From: Celeribacter baekdonensis B30
GTDB taxonomy: Bacteria > Pseudomonadota > Alphaproteobacteria > Rhodobacterales > Rhodobacteraceae
Reading direction: 5' to 3'
DNA: 64,000 nucleotides
NCBI RefSeq assembly: GCF_000299875.1
Contig: NZ_AMRK01000009.1
Location: 124,001-188,000, forward strand
Notes under the pieces: generated by a model
What the model was told of the DNA's origin: nothing
The model's input: the letters and a program-made list of their open reading frames with translations, nothing else
Databases searched by the model: none
Made by a program: the position numbers and the translations under genes
Shown: in pieces, positions 32,679-41,366 of the stretch
Numbering within the stretch: position 1 is the stretch's first letter
Layout of the letters: every line of letters starts with the position of its first letter

Positions 32679-33860
32679 TTAATTCAGAACGTTTGGGAAA
32701 CCATAGTAAACGACATAGCTGAGGATCAAGGCCGGGATTGCAGTATAAGCGGTGGCCAGCACGGCCGCACGCGGTTCCAACGCGATGGCGGGGAACAAAG
32801 CGTCGCCATCGTTGGAAATCGCATTGCCCAAAAGCGCTGCAAAGGGGATCAGCCCGTTGATATAGAGTGTTGTGACCAAAACCTGCGGGCCGCAACCGGG
32901 GATGAATCCGATCAGAATGGCGATCAGGGGCAACAGTGGCGCGATCGAGGAAAACAACGCAGCAAGGTCCAGACCCAAAAACTGCGCCGCATATTCATAG
33001 GTCAGATAGGCCCCGATCACCCAGACCGAGATAAATGAGGTTTCCTCAGCCATACGCGTCACCGGTGCATCGTCCGGGTGAGTCATTGCCTGAACTGGCG
33101 AGAGGACCCAAATCACCAGACCCATGCCCGTGCCGATCAGCGCGAAGACGGTGATCGGGATGCCGAACAGGGTGGTAAGTTCGATCTGTGCCAATTGTGC
33201 GACACCAACGGCAAGTGCGGGGAAGAGCGGGACGAGATAGGCGATGTCGCGCGGACGGATGCGGCCAATCCGAGGTGCCAACTCACAGGCGGAGCCTGCG
33301 CTGCGCGTCACGCCGTTGGGATGAAGCACATCCACCAACCAGCCAAACAGAATGCCCGTGGCGAAAGACAATGGCAGGACCACAAGCGCCGCATCGGGTC
33401 GGGTGGCGATCAACAAAAACGCCGCGTCGCCCATGGTCGCCGTGAGTGTCGCCACCACTGCACCAAAGCCGACATTGCCGCTGGAATAGGCTGCGATCAC
33501 AATCACCGCGCCGCCACATCCGGGGGTCGCGCCCAGCAGGGAGGCGAGTGGCACCTGCATCCATCTCGCCCCTTTGAGCGCTTCGCCCATACTAAACCGA
33601 AACACACGCTCCGCGCCGTAAAACAACAACAATGTGGCGGCGACAAAAGCGGAGACCTGGGTGAAGGCGTCGGTCATTTGTGCTCGGGTAAGCGCGCCAA
33701 GCGGGGCTGGGGCCAATGCCAGCGCGACAAAAGCGAGGGCGATGATGATACGTTTGAAACGCAGTGGCCGCTGGATCGCCAGTTTTGCCAGTGGCACTGT
33801 ATTGGGCACCGCGACGCGGGCTTCGACGCGGGCTTCATTGGGGCGGGCAATGTTGGTCAT
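32679..33860 (-). CDS. Putative heavy-metal/manganese permease (ArsP_2/DUF2899-type, about 10 TM)
   Basis: The 393-residue protein has about ten hydrophobic segments in two related halves, each opening with a Cys-Gly/Pro motif: LLGATPGCGGAVIVIAAYSSGNVGFGAVVATLTATMGDA and, in the second half, ILIGFIPGCGPQVLVTTLYINGLIPFAALLGNAISNDGDALFPA. This internal duplication with GCG signatures is the hallmark of the ArsP_2 group, often annotated putative manganese transporter. Transport direction and metal are not established. An inverted repeat (TGCAA/TTGCA) lies just upstream. A MerR gene follows by 51 bp. Membrane location is certain; metal specificity is inferred. Confidence 0.85.
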   Translation of the reverse strand: MTNIARPNEARVEARVAVPNTVPLAKLAIQRPLRFKRIIIALAFVALALAPAPLGALTRAQMTDAFTQVSAFVAATLLLFYGAERVFRFSMGEALKGARWMQVPLASLLGATPGCGGAVIVIAAYSSGNVGFGAVVATLTATMGDAAFLLIATRPDAALVVLPLSFATGILFGWLVDVLHPNGVTRSAGSACELAPRIGRIRPRDIAYLVPLFPALAVGVAQLAQIELTTLFGIPITVFALIGTGMGLVIWVLSPVQAMTHPDDAPVTRMAEETSFISVWVIGAYLTYEYAAQFLGLDLAALFSSIAPLLPLIAILIGFIPGCGPQVLVTTLYINGLIPFAALLGNAISNDGDALFPAIALEPRAAVLATAYTAIPALILSYVVYYGFPNVLN

Positions 33861-33883
33861 GCGGGAAACTTCCGTGGGGTTAG

Positions 33884-33906
33884 TTGCAAGTCATTCTTAA
33901 TTGCAG
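33884..33906. promoter_or_regulatory. TGCAA-n11-TTGCA inverted repeat upstream of the metal permease
   Basis: TTGCAAG at 33884-33890 and TTGCA at 33901-33905 form inverted arms around an AT-rich core, 24-46 bp before the permease ATG. Alphaproteobacterial Mur/Fur-type metal regulators use sites with TGCAA/TTGCA ends, from memory of rhizobial examples, so this is a candidate manganese or iron box. Confidence 0.4.
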
Positions 33907-34035
33907 AAGATAAACCTTGCAGCCCGTGTTGCAAGCCACATTATGCAAACCCATGCCCAAAGGGTCGAGTTTTGCCCGCCGCCGCCCAAAAGCACCGCTG
34001 TGCACAGTCAATCAGCCGTCTCCAATGAGCCTTTT

Positions 34036-34458
34036 ATGACCGAAGAACGTACAAAAATTGCCCGCCAATTCATCGAAGCCTTGCCGCACTGCCGGGCGCT
34101 TGGCATGAAACTTGATTCGATCGGTCAGGGGGAGGCAGAGATTTTTATGCCCTACTCCGAAGCGCTGATCGGCGACCCGGACACGGGCGTGATCCATGGT
34201 GGCGCGGTGTCGGCCTTGATGGACACATGCGCCGGGGCCTCCGTTATGAGCCATCCGAAATCAGGGCCGGCGACCGCTACGATTGATCTGAGAATAGATT
34301 ACATGCGCGCCGCCAAACCCGGCGCGACCATCACCGCCCATGCGATTTGTTACCACATGACCCGCTCCGTCGCTTTCGTGCGGGTGTCGGCCAATGATGG
34401 AACCTCCGATGTCCCCGTTGCCGCCGCCACAGGGGCCTTTACCGTGGAGCGTACGTGA
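34036..34458 (+). CDS. PaaI-type hotdog thioesterase
   Basis: The 140-residue product has the single-hotdog pattern of PaaI/YdiI acyl-CoA thioesterases: an N-terminal helix (ARQFIEALPHCRALGMKLDSI), then HGGAVSALMDTCAGASVMS, the central motif with the active-site Asp on the hotdog helix, and ATIDLRIDYMRAAKPG. It cleaves acyl- or aryl-CoA esters; the substrate is unknown. The ATG at 34036 gives the family start. Its TGA overlaps the ATG of the next thioesterase, so the two are coupled, probably with the MATE gene behind them. Confidence 0.88.
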   Translation: MTEERTKIARQFIEALPHCRALGMKLDSIGQGEAEIFMPYSEALIGDPDTGVIHGGAVSALMDTCAGASVMSHPKSGPATATIDLRIDYMRAAKPGATITAHAICYHMTRSVAFVRVSANDGTSDVPVAAATGAFTVERT

Positions 34459-34955
34459 TGATGCGAGCCAAACCCGAACCCGTCCAGGTCGTCAAAGAAC
34501 GGCGCGATGCGGCGCTTGCCGCCTTGGTGGCGCGGGTGCCCTATATCACCTTTATGGGTTTTGAATTTGAACGGCGCGGCGATGAATTGACCGCGATCAT
34601 GCCATATCGTCCTGATTTGATTGGGAATCCCACCCTGCCTGCGCTGCATGGCGGGGCTTTGGCGGCGTTTTTGGAGGTCACGGCGATCATTTCGCTGGGC
34701 TGGTCTTTGATTTGGCCACGGATGGAGGCGGGGGAGGGCGTGGAGGTGATGCCCGCCTTGCCAAAAACCATCGATATAACTGTGGATTATCTGCGCTCCG
34801 GCCTGCCGCGCGATGCCTATGCTCGCGCCGAGATCACCCGCGCGGGGCGGCGCTATGCCTCTGTTCGGGTGGAGGCGTGGCAGGACAACCGGGCCCGACC
34901 GACCGTACAAGCCATGGGGCATTTCTTGATGCCCGAGCTTGAGGTGCAGCCCTGA
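34458..34955 (+). CDS. Second PaaI-type hotdog thioesterase
   Basis: The 165-residue protein is a divergent relative of its neighbour, with HGGALAAFLEVTAIISLGW as the hotdog-helix motif and KTIDITVDYLRSGLPRD as the following strands. The Asp of the first copy is replaced by Glu (FLEVT). The two gene products may form a heteromer, as paired hotdog genes sometimes do, but this is inference. The ATG at 34458 overlaps the previous stop by 1 bp. The MATE gene starts 2 bp after the stop. A three-gene transcript linking thioesterases to a drug/metabolite pump is implied. Confidence 0.85.
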   Translation: MMRAKPEPVQVVKERRDAALAALVARVPYITFMGFEFERRGDELTAIMPYRPDLIGNPTLPALHGGALAAFLEVTAIISLGWSLIWPRMEAGEGVEVMPALPKTIDITVDYLRSGLPRDAYARAEITRAGRRYASVRVEAWQDNRARPTVQAMGHFLMPELEVQP

Positions 34956-34956
34956 A

Positions 34957-36282
34957 ATGACTGACGCATCGGTGGCACTGACCCACAAACGGGTCCTTAC
35001 AATCGCCATTCCCATCGTTTTGTCCAACGCCACCGTGCCGATCCTTGGCGCGGTGGATACGGGCGTGGTGGGACAAATGGGACTGGCCGCACCGATTGGG
35101 GCCGTGGGGGTTGGCGCGATTATTCTGGCGTCAATTTACTGGCTCTTCGGTTTTTTGCGCATGGGCACCACCGGGTTGGTGTCACAGGCGCGCGGGGCCG
35201 CGGATACGGGCGAAGTGGCCGCCCTTTTGACCCGCGCGTTGATGATCGGTGTGGTCGGCGGTGTCGCGTTGATCGCGCTTCAGGTGCCGATTCTTTGGGC
35301 CGCCTTTCGCCTGTCTCCGGCCTCGCCCGAGGTCGAAAGGCTTGCCCGCAGTTATATTTCCATCCGCATTTGGTCCGCGCCTTTTGCCATCGCGCTATAC
35401 GGTATCACCGGCTGGTTGATCGCCCAGGAGCGTACCCGTGGCGTCTTGGTGCTGCAATTGTGGATGAACGGGCTCAACATCGGTTTGGACCTCTGGTTCG
35501 TGCTGGGGCTGGGCTGGGGGGTTCAGGGCGTGGCGACGGCGACGGTTTTGGCCGAGGTCAGCGGTGCGATGATGGGGCTTTGGCTCTGTCGCGATGCGTT
35601 CAACGTGCCAAGTTGGCGCGACTGGGCGCGGGTGTTTGACCGGGCGCGGCTGATCTATATGGCCAAGGTCAATACCGATATTTTGATCCGCTCCGTGCTG
35701 CTGCTGGCCATCATGGTCAGCTTTACCTTTCTCGGTGCCGGGTTTGGCGACCGCACTTTGGCGGCCAACCAAATCCTGATGCAGTTTATCGAGATCACCG
35801 CTTATGCCCTCGATGGCTTTGCCTTTTCTGCCGAGGCCATTGTCGGTCATGCACTTGGCGCACGTTCGCGCGCGGCGTTGCGGCGCGGCGCTTTGCTGGC
35901 CTCGTTTTGGGGGCTGATTGCCTCTGGGCTTTTGGCGCTGGGTTTTGCCGTCTTTGGCGGTGCGATCATCGACACCATGACCACCGCGCCCGAAGTGCGC
36001 ATTGCGGCGCGGGCGTTTTTACCATGGATGGTTTTGGCCCCGCTTTTGGGCTTGGCGGCCTGGATGTTGGACGGGATTTTCATCGGCGCAACCCGCACCC
36101 GCGATATGCGCAACATGATGATTCTGTCGCTTTTGGCTTATGTCATTGCCGTGGTCCTGATGATCCCGTTGTTCGGCAATCACGGTCTTTGGGCCGCGCT
36201 GATGGTCAGCTATATCGCGCGGGGTGCGACGCTTTTGTGGAAATATCCGGGGCTTGAGGCACAGGCCACGCGCGTGGGTTAA
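34957..36282 (+). CDS. MATE-family efflux transporter (DinF-like)
   Basis: The 441-residue product has twelve predicted transmembrane helices in two halves. Conserved MATE features include the N-terminal AIPIVLSNATVPILGAVDTGVVGQMG and the second-half ANQILMQFIEITAYALDGFAFSAEAIVGHALGA, both with the usual small and polar residues. It should export toxic or organic compounds in exchange for protons or sodium. The start ATG at 34957 lies 1 nt after the thioesterase stop. It is convergent with pyrD, leaving 7 bp between them. Family assignment is secure; substrates are not known. Confidence 0.93.
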   Translation: MTDASVALTHKRVLTIAIPIVLSNATVPILGAVDTGVVGQMGLAAPIGAVGVGAIILASIYWLFGFLRMGTTGLVSQARGAADTGEVAALLTRALMIGVVGGVALIALQVPILWAAFRLSPASPEVERLARSYISIRIWSAPFAIALYGITGWLIAQERTRGVLVLQLWMNGLNIGLDLWFVLGLGWGVQGVATATVLAEVSGAMMGLWLCRDAFNVPSWRDWARVFDRARLIYMAKVNTDILIRSVLLLAIMVSFTFLGAGFGDRTLAANQILMQFIEITAYALDGFAFSAEAIVGHALGARSRAALRRGALLASFWGLIASGLLALGFAVFGGAIIDTMTTAPEVRIAARAFLPWMVLAPLLGLAAWMLDGIFIGATRTRDMRNMMILSLLAYVIAVVLMIPLFGNHGLWAALMVSYIARGATLLWKYPGLEAQATRVG

Positions 36283-36289
36283 AGATGGG

Positions 36290-37363
36290 TTAAAGCCAAT
36301 CGCTGCGCTTGGTGCCGACCGCTTCCGCGACCGTGTCAAACCCGTCTTGTTTGAGCAGATCGTCCAAACCACGCGCGATGCGCGGTGCCAGTGAAAGGCC
36401 CTGATAGACCATCGCTGAGTAAAGTTGAACCACCGAGGCCCCGGCGCGGATTTTGGTATAGGCGTCGAGAGCGGAGGCGATGCCACCGACCCCGATCAGT
36501 GGCATGTCATCGCCCAAATCACGGGACAATTGCGCCAGAACCCGCGTGGACTTTTCGAACAATGGACGACCGGACAGACCGCCCATCTCGTCTTTATGTG
36601 CAGATTTCAAACCTTCACGCGATAAAGTGGTGTTGGTGGCGATCACTGCGTCAATGCCGGATTTGCGCGCCACCTCGGCCAGTTCGGCCAGTTCGGAGGC
36701 CTCCAAATCCGGGGCGATTTTCAAGAACACCGGCACTTTATGATCCAAATCTGTGCGCGCCTCCAACACGCCGCGCAACAGAGCCTCAAGCGCCTCAGGC
36801 CCCTGCAAATCGCGCAGGCGTTCGGTGTTGGGCGAGGAGACATTGACCGTGGCGAAATCAATCGCATTGCCGCAATGGGTCAGCACTTTGGCGAAATCAC
36901 CGGCGCGATCTTCGCTGTCTTTGTTGGCACCAAGGTTCAGACCAACGGGGATTTTGGCCCGGTGGGTCGACTGGCGGCAGCGCGCCAAGCGATTGCCGAT
37001 CACCTCCATCCCGTCATTGTTAAAGCCAAAACGGTTGATCACCGCATGATCTTCGCTCAGGCGAAACAGGCGTGGTTTTGGATTGCCCGGCTGGGGGCGC
37101 GGGGTTACGGCACCCAGTTCAATAAAGCCAAAGCCCGCGCGCGCCAGTTGCGGGATGGCTTCGGCGTTTTTGTCAAACCCGGCGGCCAGACCCACGGGAT
37201 TGGGCATCTCAAGGCCTGCGATTTTGGTTTTCAACCGTGCCGATGTGATCGGACCGGGCAGGGGGGCTAAGCCCGCGCGCAGGGCAGACAGGGCGAAGTG
37301 ATGGGATTTCTCCGGGTCGAGGCTGCGCAAAAGCGCCATGCCGACCTGTTCAAAGAGAGTCAT
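36290..37363 (-). CDS. pyrD: Dihydroorotate dehydrogenase, class 2 (quinone)
   Basis: The enzyme oxidises dihydroorotate to orotate in pyrimidine synthesis, passing electrons to quinone. The 357-residue length and membrane-binding N-terminal helices ([29 protein letters not shown]) mark class 2. Other signatures are [36 protein letters not shown] with the catalytic serine, and [10 protein letters not shown] for FMN and orotate. The ATG overlaps the DUF952 stop (ATGA), and AGAGGA precedes it by 7 nt. It is the second gene of the pair, convergent with MATE. Confidence 0.97.
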   Translation of the reverse strand: MTLFEQVGMALLRSLDPEKSHHFALSALRAGLAPLPGPITSARLKTKIAGLEMPNPVGLAAGFDKNAEAIPQLARAGFGFIELGAVTPRPQPGNPKPRLFRLSEDHAVINRFGFNNDGMEVIGNRLARCRQSTHRAKIPVGLNLGANKDSEDRAGDFAKVLTHCGNAIDFATVNVSSPNTERLRDLQGPEALEALLRGVLEARTDLDHKVPVFLKIAPDLEASELAELAEVARKSGIDAVIATNTTLSREGLKSAHKDEMGGLSGRPLFEKSTRVLAQLSRDLGDDMPLIGVGGIASALDAYTKIRAGASVVQLYSAMVYQGLSLAPRIARGLDDLLKQDGFDTVAEAVGTKRSDWL

Positions 37364-37713
37364 TCATTGATCCTCTGGGATAGATCTTCTGGAAAGAGAT
37401 GCCCATCGGGGCCAAGCGGCAGGGTTTTGACCCAAAGGATGTCATCCATCCGCAGGGCACGATAGAGATGTGGGAACAAGGCACCGCCACGCGACGGCTC
37501 CCATTTGATATGCGGGGCCATAGCGTCGCTGTCGCAGGCGAGAATATGCAGACCTTCCTCGCCCGCAAACCATTTGGTCACGGTCTCTTTGACCTGATCT
37601 TTAGTGGAGAAGTGGACATAGCCATCGGCCAGGTCAACAGGCGCACCAAGGGTCTCGCCGCCCGCCTGCATGGCCGCCCATTCGGAGGCCCGGAAGATTT
37701 TGTAAATATGCAT
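37360..37713 (-). CDS. DUF952 family protein
   Basis: The 117-residue product begins [14 protein letters not shown] and contains [46 protein letters not shown] and [19 protein letters not shown], which are the strand-helix landmarks of DUF952. The family resembles ADP-ribosyltransferase/glutathione-lyase-fold small proteins of unknown role. The start ATG at 37713 is the conserved one, and upstream sequence in frame has no family match. It overlaps pyrD by 4 bp and is probably co-transcribed. A link to pyrimidine synthesis is not otherwise supported. Confidence 0.85.
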   Translation of the reverse strand: MHIYKIFRASEWAAMQAGGETLGAPVDLADGYVHFSTKDQVKETVTKWFAGEEGLHILACDSDAMAPHIKWEPSRGGALFPHLYRALRMDDILWVKTLPLGPDGHLFPEDLSQRINE

Positions 37714-37777
37714 GTCTCTCAGATGCCAGTGCTGCAGCACTTGGTCAATGGGGCTTTGTGTCCCAGCGGGCGCAGGG

Positions 37778-38032
37778 TCACAGCCAGCGACCGAAATGTC
37801 TGTGAATCCGTGGGATGATGAAAAACACCATGGACAGAACGATGATCGGCACCATGACGAGATTGCGTTGCCAGATCGACCAGTCGCTTGTGACAGGGGC
37901 GAGGGCATAGATCAGGGTGGTCACCAAGGGGTAGACGCCCAAAAAAACAAAGGCGCTGAACCGCAGGCGATTGGGTTTGCGTGGGGTGGCGGGGCTGGTG
38001 GTGACTGTGGGGCTGGTGACGACAGTGGGCAT
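37778..38032 (-). CDS. Small two-helix membrane protein, likely target of the adjacent TetR
   Basis: The 84-residue product has an N-terminal Thr/Pro-rich stretch (TSPTVTTSPATP), two transmembrane helices (about 24-44 and 54-74) and a basic tail HRHFGRWL. GGAG lies 6 nt before the ATG. It is divergent from the TetR gene, with a 23-bp palindrome between them. Such small divergent membrane genes are frequent direct TetR targets. No named family is recognised; an envelope role is only inference. Confidence 0.75.
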   Translation of the reverse strand: MPTVVTSPTVTTSPATPRKPNRLRFSAFVFLGVYPLVTTLIYALAPVTSDWSIWQRNLVMVPIIVLSMVFFIIPRIHRHFGRWL

Positions 38033-38042
38033 GTGATACTCC

Positions 38043-38065
38043 AAACGGAACGATGCGTTTCGTTT
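38043..38065. promoter_or_regulatory. TetR-type palindromic operator in the divergent promoter
   Basis: AAACGGAACG and CGTTTCGTTT are inverted arms with a single mismatch around ATG, 10 bp before the membrane gene ATG and 41 bp before the TetR GTG. Length, symmetry and place between divergent genes are typical of an autoregulatory TetR operator. Confidence 0.7.
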
Positions 38066-38105
38066 TATATGAACGGCGTGTTCTGATATGTAAAGGAGGT
38101 CGTCT

Positions 38106-38708
38106 GTGCCAGAATTCACAGGTGAGTGCGCAAAGCCGCAAAGACGGTCGATCGGCGCGCGGCGCAACCCGGCAACGGAGGCGGCGATTCTGGATGCCGC
38201 TTGTGATTTGTTGCGTGAAAAGGGCGTGCATGGCTTGACGATGGAGGCGGTGGCGCGGCGCGCGCGGGCGGGCAAAGCGACGCTTTACAAGTGGTGGCCC
38301 AATCGGGGCGCGCTTTTGGTGGCGGTCTATGAGCGCTCCAAGGGCACGCACCAACACAAGGATATGGGCAATCTGGTCGACACCATCGCAGAGTTTTACC
38401 GCTATGTGTTCGCATTCTGGAAAACATCGGAGGGACAGGTGTTTCGCCTAATCATTGCCGAGGCGCAGTCGGATCAGGATGTGGCAGAGGCATTGGAGCG
38501 CTATCGCTTGGAACGTTTGGCGGCCTTGAGTGAGGCGGTCGGATGGGCGCAGGCACGGGGTGAATTGCGCGAGGGTGTCGAACCGGACGCCTTGGCGGAT
38601 ACGATCATGGCGGCAGCTTGGCTGAGATTGCTCACAGATCGCCTTACGACAGATCCGCATCGGTTGGCCCGTGACGTGGTGTCTGGCTGGATTGTCGAAA
38701 AACAATGA
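38106..38708 (+). CDS. TetR-family transcriptional regulator
   Basis: The 200-residue protein has the N-terminal TetR HTH (TEAAILDAACDLLREKGVHGLTMEAVARRARAGKATLYKWWPNRGALLVAVYE) and a C-terminal helical ligand-binding domain with the C33-type layout (EFYRYVFAFWKTSEGQVFRLIIAEAQSD). The GTG start is decided by AAGGAGGT 5 nt upstream. The divergent small membrane gene and the palindrome at 38043 make autoregulation plus repression of the neighbour likely. The inducer is unknown. Confidence 0.93.
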   Translation: MPEFTGECAKPQRRSIGARRNPATEAAILDAACDLLREKGVHGLTMEAVARRARAGKATLYKWWPNRGALLVAVYERSKGTHQHKDMGNLVDTIAEFYRYVFAFWKTSEGQVFRLIIAEAQSDQDVAEALERYRLERLAALSEAVGWAQARGELREGVEPDALADTIMAAAWLRLLTDRLTTDPHRLARDVVSGWIVEKQ

Positions 38709-38713
38709 CCTGC

Positions 38714-38744
38714 CTGTCATTCGTGCGTTACAAAACTGTTACAT
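38714..38744 (+). promoter_or_regulatory. Candidate Pho box upstream of the 5'-nucleotidase gene
   Basis: Three hexamer elements spaced exactly 11 bp apart (GTCATT at 38716, GTTACA at 38727, GTTACA at 38738) extend to CTGTCAT and an AAAACTGTTAC core. PhoB binds direct repeats of CTGTCAT-like heptamers at 11-bp pitch. It lies about 90 bp before the start of a secreted 5'-nucleotidase, a classical phosphate-starvation enzyme. Confidence 0.6.
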
Positions 38745-38834
38745 GAGAAATGTAGCTGATGAAGAGGTTAGAGCTTTGACTCTTCGGTCAACTCTCGTCA
38801 GGGTTTATGGTATCAATTCAACAGGGGTGCAGAA

Positions 38835-40391
38835 ATGCTCAAAAAAATCCTTCTGACTTCGGCGGCTATGATGGTCTCCGCTGGTGCGGCCTATGCCGAT
38901 TATTCGCTCACCATACTCCACACCAATGATTTCCACGCGCGTTTCGAACCGATTTCGAAATACGATGCCGGGTGCTCAAGCGAGGACAACACCGAAGGCA
39001 AGTGTTTCGGGGGCTCGGCGCGTCTGGTGACGGCTGTGGAAGAGGCGCGCAAGCGGTCGAACAACTCCATCCTCGTCGATGGTGGTGACCAATTCCAAGG
39101 CACGTTGTTCTACACCTATTACAAAGGCAAACTTGCCGCCGAGATGATGAACAAGCTCGGCTATGACGCGATGACGGTGGGCAACCACGAATTCGACGAT
39201 GGTCCCGAAGTGCTGCGCGGCTTTATGGATGCGGTGACCTTTCCGGTCCTGATGTCGAACGCCGACTTCTCCGGCGAGCCTTTGTTGGCCGATAAGCTGC
39301 TCAAATCCACCATCATCGAACGCGGTGGCGAAAAGATCGGCCTGATCGGTCTGACGCCGCATGATACGGACGAATTGGCCTCCCCCGGTCCGAACGTGAT
39401 CTTCACCGATCCCTCCGATGCGGTTCAAGGCGAGGTCGACAAACTCACCGCCGAGGGCGTGAACAAAATCATCGTTCTGTCCCACTCCGGCTATAACGTC
39501 GACAAAACCGTTGCCGCCAACACCACCGGCGTGGATGTGATCGTCGGCGGTCACTCCAACACGCTTTTGGGCGACATGGAGGGGGCCGAAGGGCCGTACC
39601 CGACCATGGTGGGCAACACCGCCATTCTGTCGGCCTATGCTTACGGCAAGTTCTTGGGCGAATTGAACGTCACATTTGACGACGCCGGTGAGATCACCGA
39701 AGCCGTTGGTGCGCCGATCATTATGGATGCTGCCGTGTCCGAGGACGAGGTCACCGTCGCTCGCATTGCCGAAGCGGCTGTTCCGCTTGAGGAAATCCGC
39801 AACAAGGTCGTGGCCGAAACCACCGCAGCGATTGATGGCGACAAAAACACCTGTCGTACAATGGAATGCGAAATGGGGACACTCCTGGCAGATGCGATGT
39901 TGGCCCGCGTGAAGGGTCAAGGCATTGAAATCGCGCTGCAAAACGGCGGCGGTGTGCGCTCCTCTATTGATGCGGGTCCGGTGACGATGGGCGAGGTTCT
40001 GACCGTTCTGCCGTTCCAAAACACCCTCTCCACCTTCTATGTGCCCGGCTCGACCATTGTCGAAGCGCTTGAAAATGGCGTGAGCCAGTTGACAGACGTG
40101 GCGGGTCGTTTCCTGCAAGTTGCGGGTCTGACCTATGCCTATGACGGCTCTGCCGAGGTTGGCGCGCGCGTGTCTGACGTGATGGTGGGCGGTGCGCCGA
40201 TTGATCTGGATAAGGTCTACGGCGTTGTGTCCAACAACTACGTCCGCAACGGGGGCGATGGGTTCAAAATGTTCATTTCGGCAGAGAACGCCTATGATTT
40301 CGGTCCCGATGTGGCCGATGTTGTGGCCGAATATCTGATCCAGAATGGCCCATATACGCCCTACACAGACGGCCGCATCACTGTCAAATAA
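38835..40391 (+). CDS. Periplasmic 5'-nucleotidase/2',3'-cyclic phosphodiesterase-like protein (UshA family)
   Basis: The 518-residue product starts with a Sec signal peptide (MLKKILLTSAAMMVSAGAAYA, cut near residue 21). It continues with the calcineurin-like metallophosphatase domain: LTILHTNDFHARF, DGGDQFQGTLF, TVGNHEFDDG, HSGYN and GGHSN metal motifs. The C-terminal nucleotidase domain has LQNGGGVRSSIDAGPVTMGEVLTVLPFQNTL and GDGF(K)MF. Such enzymes release phosphate and nucleosides from extracellular nucleotides. A candidate Pho box precedes it, and a hairpin terminator follows. It is transcribed after the TetR gene in the same direction, but across a 126-bp gap with its own regulatory site. 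Confidence 0.93.
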   Translation: MLKKILLTSAAMMVSAGAAYADYSLTILHTNDFHARFEPISKYDAGCSSEDNTEGKCFGGSARLVTAVEEARKRSNNSILVDGGDQFQGTLFYTYYKGKLAAEMMNKLGYDAMTVGNHEFDDGPEVLRGFMDAVTFPVLMSNADFSGEPLLADKLLKSTIIERGGEKIGLIGLTPHDTDELASPGPNVIFTDPSDAVQGEVDKLTAEGVNKIIVLSHSGYNVDKTVAANTTGVDVIVGGHSNTLLGDMEGAEGPYPTMVGNTAILSAYAYGKFLGELNVTFDDAGEITEAVGAPIIMDAAVSEDEVTVARIAEAAVPLEEIRNKVVAETTAAIDGDKNTCRTMECEMGTLLADAMLARVKGQGIEIALQNGGGVRSSIDAGPVTMGEVLTVLPFQNTLSTFYVPGSTIVEALENGVSQLTDVAGRFLQVAGLTYAYDGSAEVGARVSDVMVGGAPIDLDKVYGVVSNNYVRNGGDGFKMFISAENAYDFGPDVADVVAEYLIQNGPYTPYTDGRITVK

Positions 40392-40428
40392 GGGGCGAAA
40401 ACCCCTCTTTTGACGCTGGAAAATTTGG

Positions 40429-40458
40429 AAAGCCCTCGTTACCGTCGCGGGGGCTTTT
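40429..40458 (+). terminator. Hairpin terminator after the 5'-nucleotidase gene
   Basis: AAAGCCCTCG pairs with CGGGGGCTTT (one T:G wobble) around a 9-nt loop, ending TTTTCT. It lies 38 bp past the stop codon. Confidence 0.75.
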
Positions 40459-40498
40459 CTGATGACTGGGACCCTAAGACATGAGCGTGGAGAAAGAG

Positions 40499-40963
40499 AT
40501 GCGCGGGCGTTGCACCTGTGGGGAGATCGAATATGCGCTGGGCGATAGCTTCATGTGCGTCCATTCTTGTCATTGCACATGGTGCCAGCGCGAAACCGGG
40601 TCGGCCTTTGCCCTCAATGGCCTGATTGAAAGGGCCAAACTGACAGTGACCAAAGGCACACCGACGGAGGTCGAAACCGCGTCCAATTCTGGCAAAGGCC
40701 AGACCATTGCCCGCTGCCCCTCCTGCCATGTGGCGCTGTGGTCGCATTACGCCGGGGCCGGGCGCGCGCTGGCCTTTGTGCGGGTTGGGACGCTGGATCA
40801 GGCGCGCGAGATCACCCCGGATGTGTTCATTTTTACCTCCACCGCCGTGCCTTGGATGCGCTTTCCTGACGGCGCCAAAATCTATCCCGACTACTATCCA
40901 ACCAAAGAGGTCTGGACGCCGGAGGCCATCGCGCGGCGTAATATGGCCTTGGGGCGGGGATGA
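40499..40963 (+). CDS. GFA-family zinc protein (glutathione-dependent formaldehyde-activating/CENP-V fold)
   Basis: The product carries the GFA zinc ligands: CTCGEIEYAL near the start, HSCHCTWCQRETGSAFALN and CPSCHVALW, with the strand-rich core between. The founding member was linked to glutathione-formaldehyde adduct formation, but many members are of unknown function. The ATG at 40499 is preferred because GGAG lies 6 nt upstream; the ATG at 40481 would add six residues. The last codons overlap the next gene by 4 bp (ATGATGG), so the two are coupled. No formaldehyde oxidation gene is close by. Confidence 0.88.
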   Translation: MRGRCTCGEIEYALGDSFMCVHSCHCTWCQRETGSAFALNGLIERAKLTVTKGTPTEVETASNSGKGQTIARCPSCHVALWSHYAGAGRALAFVRVGTLDQAREITPDVFIFTSTAVPWMRFPDGAKIYPDYYPTKEVWTPEAIARRNMALGRG

Positions 40964-41268
40964 TGGATCATCCGCTTCTCGATCTGATCAATGCCAAAAT
41001 TGCGGAGGCCGAAGCGCGGGGCGAATTCGACAACCTGCCCGGTGCGGGCAAGCCTTTGCCTGACTGCGACGACCCGGAAAACGCGCTTTTGAATCGTGTG
41101 GTTCAGGAAAATGGCGGCGTGCCGGAGTTTGTTTTGTTGGGGCGGGAGTTGGAAAAGCTGCGCACTGAGTTGCGCGAGACGTCGGATCGCACGAGGCGCA
41201 CCGAGATCATGAAAGACATGTCGATGATGGATGCCAAAATCGACATCGCCCGCAAAGCGTATCGCTAG
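40960..41268 (+). CDS. DUF1992 (DnaJ-family-domain) protein
   Basis: The 102-residue product has the DUF1992 pattern: DLINAKIAEAEARGEFDNLPGAGKPLPD, then DPENALLNRVVQENGGVPEFVLLGRELEKL and a charged helix. The family is sometimes labelled DnaJ homologue subfamily C member 28-like, but lacks a J domain here; a role in chaperone systems is not established. Two adjacent ATGs (40960 and 40963) exist, and the first overlaps the GFA stop by 4 bp. It stands before an unrelated outer-membrane protein gene. Confidence 0.88.
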   Translation: MMDHPLLDLINAKIAEAEARGEFDNLPGAGKPLPDCDDPENALLNRVVQENGGVPEFVLLGRELEKLRTELRETSDRTRRTEIMKDMSMMDAKIDIARKAYR

Positions 41269-41366
41269 AGAGTTTTTGCGAAAGATCGAAAAACCTAATG
41301 CTGTTGGAGGTTTGTTAAGGCGTTTCGAGGTTTATGGGGGCACTGTCTTTAACCGCGGGAATCCTC

